Shown here: in pieces, positions 49,014 to 60,993 of the stretch
Layout of the letters: each line of letters begins with the position of its first letter
Position numbering within the stretch: position 1 is the stretch's first letter
Assembly: GCA_023678885.1 (NCBI GenBank)
Contig: CM042953.1
Location: 4,592,518-4,656,517, forward strand
Source: Pogostemon cablin
Lineage: Eukaryota > Streptophyta > Magnoliopsida > Lamiales > Lamiaceae
Direction of reading: 5' to 3'
DNA: 64,000 bases
The notes under the pieces: model-generated
The model's input: the letters and a program-made list of their open reading frames with translations, nothing else
Told to the model about the DNA's origin: nothing
Database searches by the model: none
Program-made: the position numbers and the translations under genes

Positions 49014-49519
49014 ATAACCTTGAGGTGGATTTACTGTCGTCCAATCTGACTAAAAAATCCGAATCTACGTAATCCACAAGAAGCAGTGAATTTGTCCAGT
49101 AAGCTTACATATAATTTCCAGTCCTTCTCAGACACTTCATATATGTCTTACCACAGTTCATCATTCTTGTTCCGGGTTACGTTGATACCCACTGTTCATG
49201 CGTTCAGCAAAATAGATATCCATTCTCGCGCATAGCATTCCTAAGATTAAGCTTCCTTATTCGCCGAAGCATAAGGAACCGCTTTCATCACCTTTATCTT
49301 CCTTTTGTGTCTCAAGACATATTTTCTTAGATAAAGTCACTTGCTAAAACAAGTAAGGATCGTATCAATTCATGAAGCTTGAGACAAGCATAATATCCTT
49401 TCTTGTGATCCGTATTACCGTGATCAAAAGGATATTTTTGCTCTTCTTAAGTCCTTCATTTCATACCGCTTTATTATCCATACACATACGCCCGACAATA
49501 CTCTTTCATTGTCTCCAAT

Positions 49520-49815
49520 GAGCAATATATTATCTACGTATAATACAAGAAATACCACCATGTTTCCGTCACTCTTTTCAATACACAATATACATCCACG
49601 CATTGAATAAATCTATTTGCCTGGATTTCCTCATCAAAACGGATGTTTCATGACCTTGAAGCTTGTTTTAGTCCATTGATGGACACTTTTAAGCTTCCTA
49701 TCACAATGCTCTTAGCTCTTTGCAATGAATCACTCTAGTTGCTTCACATAGATGTTTTCCTCAAGATTTCCAATCAGGAAAGCTGTTTTGACATCTATTT
49801 GCTATCCCTCATATT
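49520..49815 (-). pseudogene. E3 reverse transcriptase remnant
   Basis: In element sense, QIDVKTAFLIGNLEENIYVK (about 49744-49803) keeps the motif A Asp. Downstream, MVVFLVLYVDNILLIGD carries YVDN instead of YVDD at 49529-49540. Polymerase activity would be lost even if the frame were open. Confidence 0.82.
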
Positions 49816-52540
49816 TCATATGAGTAGCAACAGATAAAAGAGTCCGGATCAACATAAGCATAGCTACTGGCGAACAGGTTTTCTCATAATCGAACCCTTT
49901 CTTTCTGAGTATACCTTTTCCCAACAAGCTTTACTTCTAAGGTTTTCACCTTACCGTATGATCCTCTTTTATTTTGTATGACCACTTCCAATGGTTTTCA
50001 CACCATCCGTGGTTCTACAATCATCCATATCTTATTTAGAATCTATTGATTCTATTTCAACATTTATTGCAGTTTGTTAAGATTTTGCATTTCTATCTTG
50101 TAGTTCTTCGTCGTATTCGTGGGTTAACTCCATGTTTACTAGGGACCAAGCCTCACAACTCTCCCAAAACATATATCCATCAGGATTTAGAACAACCCTC
50201 CCACTACGAGAAGACACTACACGCAATTGTGTATCAGATGTGACACGCGTCGCAGTTTACCTTGTGGTATATCCTCTTGTACACTTGGTACTAATACTTT
50301 GTGTTTTCCTCTCACTTCCTTTAGAACAACTTATACATGGGTATTTGATTTATTACATAGTCCTTTTTCCAAAAATCTAGTGTTTATGTTAACAATCACT
50401 CTTCGATCTTGTGGACTAAATAAATCATCCTTCATTTTTCTAGGATATCCCACAAATAGAAAAACATTCTTACGAATTACTGTTCCTAGGGCATATCCAT
50501 AAAATGAATTTAGTAATTCCAAATAATTCATCATCTATCTAATCACTACCATAAGAGTGCTATTCCTTCTATTCGTCACACCATTAAGGTGGGAAATTCA
50601 TTTCCGAAGGTACCTTTCTCTTACTAGATTAAAAGACTCATTATTAATTACTATTTGTCGCATCCAGGGGATAAACATGATTTAAGAGTGTACAAATTGT
50701 TCACCAACGTACCATAACAAATTACAACTCTATCATTCATTATAATGACCATATCATTTAAATAAAATGGAGTATCCATCTATTAATGCATAGAAACCGA
50801 AATCAAATTCTTTCTATGAAAATGTACGTAAAGACAATTTTATAAAATCAAACGTCTACTCATATCATTTAATAAATAGACAACTCCCACTGCAATAGCC
50901 ACTACTCTTGTAGTTTTACCCATGTCATAACAATCTTATCCTCACTTAGTAATAAACATTTAGTGATTCCAGTATCTACACACTTCGTGTCAGTAAATGC
51001 CATCACTAATCATGTTTTAAACAACTAGTGAATAAGATATAAAACTTGTTCACATTATGATGAAAATGGCTTTCCTTTGCCACATGTTTTGCCAGAAGTT
51101 TTCCACCATATACATCCTATTGTAATTCAGGTGGAACTTACTCAAAAACATCTAGGCAATTCACAAAGAATTAAATTGATCTAGGTTTCCCTTCAATTTA
51201 TACTCCATGCTTTCCCAATTCATTCATCAAATTAAATCATGATCTTCTGCCTTTTAACTTACTCAAGTATCCGAAGAGTTACATGAGACCATCATATTTC
51301 TATGAACCTCTCATCTCTTCACTAGAGACTTTAATAGGCATCATGAGACGTCCATTGTGAGAACACACATGTATTTTCTTAAGCAGTAAAATTCAAAACC
51401 AAGATTCTTTTCTAATCATCTAATTTTGGACCAGTAAATATAATTTCTTTTAGTCAACAATAAGCGAGATAAAACCATTTGAAATTACAGAGAATCATAA
51501 ATAAATATACCGATCAAATCTTCGAATTTTATCATTTTATATTGATTCCCTCAAAACTATATAAAAATAAAATTCACCGACATCTCAAGCACCGTGAGTC
51601 TGCAAGCCACGTTAGTGTAGACGTTTACAAACCCAAACATTTACAAGAGAAGGTTTTACCCATTAATTTCATTTGTCAACCTAACTTTATGACAAAATAA
51701 TTAATAGTCGGTTCCTCTTTAGCCATACAAATAATAGCAGTGACTCCGTTGGGGAGGATACTAATTATTTACACCTAAGTGTACACCATTATTTGATCCC
51801 AAGTCCACTGCGCGAGCTTGTGTGCCTTACAGTTGGAGAAGTACACACGCGCTCGGATAGCTTCCTACAATCATCAATTATAAGTTTGTACCAGTGAGCC
51901 CCACATAAACTCATCCGTTAGGGAGGAAGGCCTATTGCCAACACGCAAGTTCATGTACCACATTACAAACAATAATTATGTAATGAAGTCTGTACCAGTG
52001 ATCCGTGAATAAACTCATCCGTTAGGGAGGAAGGCCTATTGCCAACACGCAAGTTTACTCACATCACTTACAAACCAATAATGGAGACCGCGGGAATATT
52101 TACCAATCCCCTCTCCCACTTAGTAATTTAACACCGAGGGTTTTTACATGCATATGATATTCAGAATAAAATACGCAACGCTAGCATGCTTCTATTACGG
52201 CACATAAGGCAGTAAATCACAGAGAGTCATGCATACATATATAACAATAATCAATAATTAAATCAATCATTAACAGTTATATATCAGCGAATTCGATTGT
52301 TCGCCACCAGGCACGAATATCAGCAAAGACTTCCAGACTATCAAATTTTCAAAATTTCCAGATTGTCCAATTTTCGAAACCATCGATATCGACCGTCGAT
52401 GTCGTCCAGATTATCAAAATCATCGATATCGACTAGATTATCAAATATTCGAAAAACATCAAGATTATCAAAATTCCAAAACTATCGATATCGATCGTCA
52501 TATCGTCTAGATTATCAAAATCATCGATATCGATGAGCAA

Positions 52541-52793
52541 CCATATATAACAATAATAGATAATTAAATCAATTATGTCAGTTATATATTAGGAATCAAT
52601 TCAACATCCATATATAACAATAATAGACAATCAATTATAGCAGTTATATATTAGGAATTGATTCGACATTCATATATGACAATAATAGATTATTAAATCA
52701 ATTATAGCAGTCATATATTAGGAATTAATTCGACATCCATATATAACAATAATATACAATCTATTATGGCAGTTATATATTAGGAATTAGTTT
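52541..52793. repeat. 62-67 bp tandem array
   Basis: Four units starting CCATATATAACAATAAT at 52541, 52608, 52670 and 52737, each ending TTATATATTAGGAATT. A fifth part-copy lies at 52911-52985. Confidence 0.92.
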
Positions 52794-53235
52794 TCTTAAA
52801 ATTGGATGTCTTATCCAACACTCTAGCAATACAGGCATATAATATACCAAATATAATACGCAATCTAGCATGCTTCTATATAAGACAATAAATCATAGAG
52901 ATCAGGCATCCATATATATATATATATATAACAATAATAGACAATTAAATCAATTATGACAGTTATATATATTAGGAATAAAAACGCCTCTAAATTTTAA
53001 TGTCTTGTCCGACACTCCTACTGTGGAATCGATGCCTTACGCAACAAGCAGGATTGCTTGTGCCCCAAGACGTCCATCGTCATATCCCACCGCCAATTAT
53101 GTTAGGGAGCGCCCCAAGTGCCTTGACGAGCCCCCCTCGCCCGGACTGTCGCTCGTCCAAGGGCCTACTTGCATGGAACCAAGTTCAGCCCAACGCGCAA
53201 CACCAAACTACACCAACTGTCGTTCGTAGTTCGAA

Positions 53236-53690
53236 ACTGAAAGAACCTGAGAATCCAATCTCCACCATCCAGATTCTACTACTGTAAGACCTGAACATTC
53301 TGTCCAAATTACAGATCGATCCAACGGTTATTTTGTGAGAAACGGCTCTTTTCTCTCGACTGCGCAAAACAGAATCGCCCAAATATCTGCTTCTGTTTTC
53401 AGCGTACTCCTAGCAAGAAAAGGCTCCAAATTCGATCTCCACCATTCAGAATGTACATTCACAAGGTTTGAACGTGCTGACCAAATTAAAGCTTGATCCA
53501 ACGATTAGTTTGTCAGAAACGGCACTTTTCCCTCGACTGCGCAAAACAGAATCGCCCAAATATCTGCTTCTGTTTTCAGCGTACTCCCAGCAAGAAAAGG
53601 CTCCAAATTCGATCTCCACCGTTCAGAATGTACATCCACAAGGTCTGAACGTGCTGACCAAATTACAGATCAATCCGACCGTTGAAACTC
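53236..53690. repeat. 177 bp tandem repeat
   Basis: About 2.5 units; CTGCGCAAAACAGAATCGCC recurs at 53360 and 53537, 177 bp apart. Frames through it (for example 53468-53842) come from the repeat. Confidence 0.93.
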
Positions 53691-53971
53691 TGGTTATTGC
53701 CTCTGCAATATCACTACGCTGGATTTTCTCTCAAAAGCGTGATTCTATTTTTGCCCTCTCTTTCTTCCTTGCATGTGAAATTGACGAACAGTTTTCGTCG
53801 AATCCTCTCACACACAACCATGGACGAATAGATATGATATAGGGTATATATTACATAGGGATATTCATGGTTTGCGCAATAAAACCAAAACCCTAAACAT
53901 GTGATCCTAATTCCGAAAAATTAATCACATAAACCCTATCCTAACGTGTCACGCTTCACCACGAAACTGAA

Positions 53972-53983
53972 GCTCTGATACCA
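53972..53983 (-). other. E3 primer binding site
   Basis: GCTCTGATACCA on the plus strand, perfect complement of the copia primer site, two bases from the 5' LTR. Confidence 0.92.
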
Positions 53984-53985
53984 AT

Positions 53986-55374
53986 TGTTGGCATTCGATC
54001 GTTTGGTTAACGTGACCCGTTAGGGTTCCATGTATTTCTAACAAGCAGCGGAAGCAAGTAAACATGAAACGCATTACCTTTCACCAAGGGTTGATGTAGA
54101 GGTTGAATTCTCGCTGGCAGTCTGCGCAGTCCCACGAGAATAGCCATAAGTTCCTCTTCTGATGTCGGAATTGAGTGATCTTTATGCTCAGACGATCCTC
54201 TCTTCGACGGCTTTCCATCAGTATATAATACATCAAAATCGAAGAACTGTACGATGTTATATAAATTTTGGAACATGACGAACTGCAACAGCAAACGACC
54301 TTCCGGTTTTCTGCTGTATGTCCCAAGTCCGATCTCGACGTCGTGTGGGCGACGATCTACGAGACCTACTCAATCTGCTCTCAACCCTCATCACACGTGA
54401 ATAATGAATTAGATTAGGGTTCCAGATAAGCTGAGGTGACTTATATACATGGGCTACAGCAGGGACCAGGAGGAGAAATTGGGTTGGGCCTCCATTGGGC
54501 TTAAGTATCCAAGCTTAGCCCAAAGCTTATACTTAAGTCCAATAATAATAATATATTCCACTAAAATATTATTACTGCACTACCATACCAATCCCAAAAT
54601 TACGTTTTGGGCTCCTTCTTATTATGAGCCCGTTAGTCTCCCCATGTTTAAGATATACAATGTCCATTAATTAATTTAAGTTACTGACAACTCAATTAAT
54701 TAATATCTCATCCAAGAGTAGTACCACTCAACCTCATTATCATGCCGGAACAAATTCCACCTGCAGGGTTTACATGATAATCCTTATGAGCTCCTCAAGG
54801 GGACATCCTCAACCTATGACGGACACGGATTCCTTCTACAATCAACAGCACACCATAGAGACAGCACTACTTCCCAACTCACCGAGTTTATTGATTTAAT
54901 TGCATGTAAATCTCACCCATTGATGAATCAAAGAAATACATACTGCCCTATGTGTCGAGGTTATTGTATAGGGATTAAGAGCACGAACATCCATAATAAC
55001 TGAGATCAAGTTCTCCTATAAGTCAGTATAAATCGAACGATCTCAAGCGGTCCTGCTCAATACACACAAGTGCACTAATGTGATTCTATAGCCAAGACAA
55101 GCTAATACCAAACCACACTACAACCATCCCGATAGAGAGTCCCCGTCTATCTCGATTGTGAGCATCTGTTTATACTTTATAAGGAAACCGATAATATGAT
55201 CTTCCGCTTGTTGTCGCACAACATATTATCTACAGTATAAAGTAAGTGGACTATTGCATCGAACATATAAATAAATTATAAGATGCAATCATTTGATCAT
55301 ATGATTCTCATTTCAAATTAATTGTTATAACATTGTTCAAACAAAAATCTAGACTTTTAGTATACAATCCAACA
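53986..55374 (-). mobile_element. E3 5' LTR
   Basis: 1389 bp partner of 47168-48556. TATA-type site on the minus strand at about 54440-54448. Confidence 0.95.
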
Positions 55375-55628
55375 GGTAGATCTAGGGTTTTGAAGGTTTT
55401 TATAAATTAATTGAACTTTCGCATGTATACTCTGTACAACACTACTTGTGGATTGATTTAATATATGATTGTGCTTTCTTAGTCAATATTCAAGGTCGTT
55501 TTGTGCATCTTCAACTATTATATAGTGTCTAGATATATATCTTGGTTGTTGATTGAGCGCCTTCACTGCTGAACAGGATTCAATGTTATGATTCTAAGTA
55601 AGGGGACTCCGAAGTTTCATTAGAACTG
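55375..55628 (+). mobile_element. Gypsy-type LTR fragment, plus orientation, inner part
   Basis: Continues 46901-47167 across E3. It is an inverted match to 56206-56450, so with 55629-56518 it forms a large palindrome with ~245 bp arms around a 576 bp centre. Confidence 0.75.
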
Positions 55629-56518
55629 TGATGTGCATTTTCTTTGCACGCAAAATTAATCCCCAAGTATTAAGGATATTAGTTGCAGCTTAAGTAAGTG
55701 ACCAAGTGAAATATCGAATCCAAAGGATGGGGTATTACCAATTTAATTATTAACTAAATTAATTAAGATGAGGAGACAATAAGATTTGAGGATTTTATTA
55801 TTAATCTACTAACAAATTAATTAAAATAATTAATAAAATAAAATAGCACTAGAAGAATACGAAAGTGGCTCAAAATGGAGAATAGGTAGCTCTAAGGTAA
55901 TCCAGTTTTATTATTTAACTTCCCTCTCAAGTGCAGGCCGACTTTACCTTGTGGACTATGGATGCATCACTAAACCATGTAAATCTACTCTATTGACACA
56001 AATAAATATGCATGTAACACGTGTGAATAACCTCGGAGCAAGAGACGTAATTTCACCACCTTTCTAGGTACTATAAGTATCAATTATTTCCCACGTCTGG
56101 AACCTAACCCGATATGATCTCCCTTTATAGGTACTATAAAATTACCCTCTTTATCCTGCTTACTAACTCGAATTCGATTTAGTTAGTAAACATTCATATA
56201 TAATAGTTCTAATGAAGCTTCGGAGTCCCCTGACCTAGAATCATAACATGGAATCCTGTTCAGTGGTGAACGTACTCAATCTACAATCAAGATATATATT
56301 CAGACTTTATATACCAATTGAAGATGCACAAAACGACCGTGAATATGGATTAAGAAAGCACAATTACATATAAAATCAATCCACAAGTTGTGTTGTACGA
56401 AGGACTCACAAGAGAGTTTAATTAATTCATAAAACCTTCAAAACCCTAGATCTACAACACGGTTCTAGCCCATGATGTTGCGAAGAACAATCATGAGGGT
56501 TGGATAAATCTTACCCAA
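55629..56518 (-). mobile_element. Gypsy-type LTR, truncated, minus orientation
   Basis: Starts TGATGTGCATTTT and matches 59179-60060 throughout. It is cut at 56518 by a copia LTR fragment. It is probably the 3' LTR of the element whose primer site is at 59155-59172. Confidence 0.75.
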
Positions 56519-56519
56519 G

Positions 56520-57376
56520 TTGGATTGTATACTAAATGTCTAGCTTTAGTATGAACAATGTTATAACAATTTATTTGAAATGAGAATCATATGATCAAAT
56601 GATTGCGTCTTATAATTTATTTATATGCATAATGCAATAGTCCACTTACTTTATACTGTAGATAATATGTTGTGCGACAATACGCGGAAGATCATATTAT
56701 CGATTTTCTTATAAAGTATAAACATATGCTCACAACCGAGATATATGGGGACTCTCTATCGGGATAGTTGTAGTGTGGTTTGGTATTAACTTGTCTTGGC
56801 TATAGAATACATTAGTGCACTTTGTGTATATTGAGTAGGACCACTTGAGATCGTTCGACTTATACTGACTTATAGGAGAACTTGATCTCAGTTATTATGG
56901 ATGTTCGTGCTCTTAATCCCTATACAATAACCTCGGCACGTAGGGCAGTATGTATTTCTTTGATTCATCAATAGGTAAAATTTACATGTATTAAATCAAC
57001 AAACTCCATGAGTTGGGAAGTAGTATTGTCTCTATGGTGTGCTGTTGATTGTAGAAGGAATCCGTGTCCGCCATATGTTGATGATATCCCCTTTAGGAGC
57101 TCATAAGGATTATCATATAAACCCTACATGTGGATTTATTCCGGCATGATAATGAGGTTGAGTGGTACTACTCTTGGATGAGATATTAATTAATGGAGCC
57201 GTCAGTAACTTAATTAATTAATGGTCATTGTATATCTTAAACATGGAGAGATTAACGGGCTCATAATAAGAAGGATCCCATAACGTAATTATGGAATTAG
57301 AATGGTAGTGCAGTAATAATATTTTAGTGGAATATATTATTATAGGACTTAAGTATAAGCTTTGGGCTAAGCTTGG
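56520..57376 (+). mobile_element. Copia LTR fragment, plus orientation
   Basis: First ~857 bp of the TTGGATTGTATAC LTR family. The initial TG is missing, and it breaks off after AAGCTTGG before the TATA box. It matches the solo LTR 45219-46080 with more divergence. Confidence 0.88.
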
Positions 57377-59154
57377 CCAAAGGTCATCTCCCATCATCTA
57401 ACACATATGTAATTTCAAGTAAGACAAGAGGCATGTTCTAAAATACACATACAAGAATGATACTCACCAGAAAAGAAATATCATGTGATTATGTAACATG
57501 ATCAATGAGGCTCAAAATCTCACTTGGGTTTTTAACAAGTAATAGAGCACTTTTCATGATAAGCAATATCTCACATGTACTCATAGAACTTCATACCACA
57601 ATATAACTCAAGTACACTTCCTTCATCAATTTCAAGAGCATATGAATTTTAGGCACAATTTAAAAATATAAGCTCATATGGATTACCAAAACCAAGACAT
57701 GAATCCTTTCACTCCATGAATTAAAAGCACACATAAAAATTAGAATAAGGAAATGAGGGCACCTAATTTTTCTTAAACGTATGCACGAGCTCCTCGAGTT
57801 GTTCAACTCGGTCAGGTCAAAGCCTCAGTTTACCTGTTTCTATCATCAAATCTCAAACACACTTCATCATCACAGATTCATCAATCAATAATAAAATAAG
57901 AGAACTCTAAGAAAGACTCAATTGACTATATAATCGACTCCACACACTAGACACACCAACACAACACACTAAATATTAGGTAAGTTGAAAAAAATCGATA
58001 TATCAACACTGGTTAAAATATTAATATGCCGCAAAAAATCAACTTCCTAACAAACAAACAACCAACTAAAGGAAAAATTATACCCTTGGTGCTCATAAGA
58101 TGAGGTAAGTACATCACACCCCCAAACTTAGTAAAAACGTAAGTCGAAACTATGTTTGAAAAGAGATGTAATTGCCGAAAAGTGAGCACCTCAAATATAA
58201 TAACTCCTCACTCACACGAAAGAAATAATAAAGTAATAAAACAAAAGGGAAAAGCCCCCAACAGGAACTTATATTTAACGTCAGAGAGTCACGGCGGAAT
58301 ACCTCTTTTTGAAATACTGGATAAGATGGCGGTCTTCTCGCATCCTCACCTTCAAGTACTTTATTTCCCTCTTCTTGTCTACACTCAACACCTTACCTTT
58401 CTTGGTCACAAGTATATGATCCTTGGAATTATATAGGCACAATTCAAAAATATAAGCTCACATGGATCACCAAAAATATAAACTCAATACTTCCACTCTT
58501 ATGAATTAAAAGCACATATAAAATTAGAATTAGGAAACGAGGGCACCTGATTTTTCTTCAATGTATGTACGAGCTCCTCGAGATGTTCAACTCGGTCAGG
58601 TCAAAACCTCAGTATAGAACTCATCTTGCCACTCTTTTACCTTTTTCTATCATTATCAAACACACCTCATAATCAAAAAGATTCATCAATAATAAAATAG
58701 GAGATAACAGAAAAATAAAAAAGACGAAAAATTAAAAACTCGACTACTGAATATTAGGGAACACACAAAAACAACACACTAAATATTAGGTAAGTTGCAA
58801 TAAATCGACATGCCAACACCGATTAAAATATTAATATGCCACAAAAAATAACCCCCTAACAAACAAACAACCAACGAAAGTAAAAATTATACCCTTAGTG
58901 CTCATAAGATGAGATAAGTACATCACACCCACCCCTCCAAACTTAGTAAAAACGTAAGTCGAAACTAAGTTTGAAAAAAATATAATTTCTGAAGCGTGAG
59001 CACTTCAAATATAATAATTCCTCACTCTCACAAAAGAAATAAAGCAATAAAATGGAAGGGTAAACCCCCAACATGCGCTCAAGTTTAACATCGGAGAATC
59101 ACGACGGTAAAAGTTTTAATCAAACTAGAAATAATAAACTAATAATAACAGCCA
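57377..59154 (-). mobile_element. Gypsy-type element, non-coding internal region with ~790 bp duplication
   Basis: Two tandem copies (about 57645-58433 and 58434-59110) share AGGCACAATT, GAGCTCCTCGAG, AACTCGGTCAGGTC and CCCCAAACTTAGTAAAAACG blocks. In element sense the last reads AAGTTTGGGGG, a polypurine-like motif typical of Tat/Athila-type plant elements. No gag or pol motif is visible, so this may be a non-autonomous derivative. The 94-residue frame at 58152-58436 (plus) is not conserved in the second copy. Confidence 0.6.
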
Positions 59155-59172
59155 TCCCCGGCAACAGTGCCA
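59155..59172 (-). other. Primer binding site, Asp tRNA type
   Basis: TCCCCGGCAACAGTGCCA on the plus strand matches the 3' end of plant Asp-tRNA (TCCCCGGCAACGGCGCCA) with two mismatches. It lies six bases from the LTR start, as in many plant gypsy elements. Confidence 0.8.
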
Positions 59173-59178
59173 AGAACT

Positions 59179-60875
59179 TGATGCACATTTTATTTGAACG
59201 CAAATTTAATTCCCAAGTATTAAGTATATCAATTGCAACTTAAGCAAGAGACCAAGTGAATATCGGACCCAAAGGACAGCGTATTATAAATTTAATTATT
59301 ATCAAAATTAATTAAGACAAATGTAATATAGTTGATGGATTTAATCAACAACTACTAAACAATTAAATTAAATAACAAGTAAAATAAATAACACTGGAAG
59401 AATACGAAAGTGGATCAAGTAGGAGAATAGCTAGCTCTAGGGTAATCCAGTTTTACTACTTAACTTCCTTCTCATGTGCTGGCCGACTCTGCCTTGTTGA
59501 CTATTGACACATCAGTAAACCATGCAAATCTACTCAATAGACACAAGTAAATATGCATGTAACATGTGTGAATAACCTCGGAGCAAGAGACGTAATTTCA
59601 CCCCCTTTCTAGGTACTATCAATATCAATTATTTTCCACGTCTGGAACCTAACCCGATGCGATCTCCCTTTATATGTACTATAATATTACCCTCTTTATC
59701 ATGGTTACAAACCCGAATTCGATTCAATTAATAAATATTAATATATGATAGTTCTATTGATGCTTCGGAGTCCCCTCACTTCGAATCATAATATGGAATC
59801 CTGTTCAGCGGTGAACGCACTCAATCTACAACCAAGATATATATATTGAGACTCTATATACCAATTAAAGATGCACAAAACAATCGTGAATATGGATTAA
59901 GAAAGCACAATCATATATAAAATCAATCCACAAGTAGTGTTATACGGAGGACACACAAGAGAGTTTAATTAATTCATAAAACCTTCAAAATACTAGATCT
60001 ACCAAAACGGTTCTAGCCCCATGATGTTGCGAAGAATAATCATGGGGGTTGGATAAATCTTACCCATATGTCTGGAAAATACAAGATAAATTAGGAAACA
60101 AATAAAACCCTAGATGCGGGAGTCGCCGTGTCCTTTTCCATCTTGAATCCTTCTCTTGGTTCTCCTCTTGATTCCACAGACGAATCTTCACAGTGATGGA
60201 TGTATGGAGGAAAAGATGTGGATGATGGTTGGAGGGTGATCCCCCTTGTAGGGTGTATGATGATTGTGGCTTTTTTCATATAAATAATGATGTAAAATAT
60301 ATATAGGTATGAGTTGGGAACTAAATAAGGAAATAAAAGATATGGCTGAATCATGGAGGATTATGTGATAAGGAGATTAATTGTGCTCCAAGAAATAGGT
60401 AATTTTCAAAAAATTTCGAAAATTCTCGCTGGCAGTTGCGCGACTTCACTATTTTCAGCATAACTTTCTCTTCAAAACTCTGATTTAAGTAATTCTTGTG
60501 CTCACGTGATCCTATCTTCCTTGGATTTCTAACCACATAGAGAACTCACAGAAACTCCAACATTTGATTATGTAACAAGTCATGCAAAATGGAATAGTCG
60601 TGCTAAACAGCAGCTTGCGCGATGTTACCACTTTGATCATAACTTTCTCATTTGGATTCCGATTGAAGTATTCCTTATGCTAAAAAACGATCCTCTCTTC
60701 TGTGACTTTCCAACCATATATCACACTTCTAATTAAGAGCCATATATAAACATAGAAAAATTACACAATTTGGACGTTCATTTTTCAGCATTCCTTGCAC
60801 GAGTTGAACCTTTTCTCCAACTTGGCACTTTTGATCATTTTTCCACCTAAAACACAATAAAACACCTCAAGTGCA
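59179..60875 (-). mobile_element. Gypsy-type 5' LTR
   Basis: About 1697 bp. In element sense it starts TGCACTTGAGGTGTTTTA (at 60875) and ends AAAATGTGCATCA (at 59179). It contains two copies of a module also found in copia LTRs of this window (about 60425-60535 and 60610-60715). The left end is fixed by the primer site; the right end is inferred from TG...CA and the change to repeat R. Confidence 0.7.
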
Positions 60876-60993
60876 TCTTTTTATAAAATTTATTGAATAT
60901 AAGACACTTGTACTGATATATAACAACAATTCCTATGAAAAAGGTATTACATTGGACAATAAAACATGCTTATTTTCACTCTCATCAGTTTCA
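60876..60993 (+). repeat. Junction repeat R, copy 2
   Basis: Inverted match to 31127-31245, for example TTGAATATAAGA, ATATAACAACAATT and TTACATTGGACAATAAAACA. It lies between the gypsy LTR end and a broken copia LTR. Confidence 0.6.

Larger units (their letters stand above)
52310..53820 (-). other. E3 hypervariable leader with tandem arrays
   Basis: Occupies the leader slot between the CACCAGGCACGAAT flank and CACACACAACCATGG (53808-53822). It comprises ATCGATATCGA-rich repeats (52320-52535), ~62-67 bp units (52541-52793, with a partial at 52911-52985) and a 177 bp tandem unit (53236-53690). None of this appears in the E0, E1 or E2 leaders. Confidence 0.7.
47168..55374 (-). mobile_element. 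Copia element E3, young, complete, coding-dead
   Basis: 8207 bp minus-strand element, TSD GGTAG (47163-47167, 55375-55379), with LTRs of exactly 1389 bp each (47168-48556, 53986-55374), perfect primer site (53972-53983) and polypurine tract (48557-48567). The LTRs differ at only about seven positions. Coding remnants: RNase H (48720-49013), RT with motif A readable (49744-49803) but YVDN at 49529-49540, integrase core deleted at about 50593, and gag near 51060-51260. The leader carries three tandem-repeat arrays. No frame exceeds 124 residues, so it must have moved using proteins from elsewhere. Confidence 0.95.

Noticed and set aside
59155..59172. Asp tRNA gene
   Set aside because: Only the 3' end complement is present, next to an LTR; it is a primer binding site.
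60351..60536. Protein similarity between short frames in gypsy and copia LTRs (60351-60536 and 47189-47476)
   Set aside because: The similarity is at DNA level and crosses frames; treated as a shared non-coding LTR module, not a gene.
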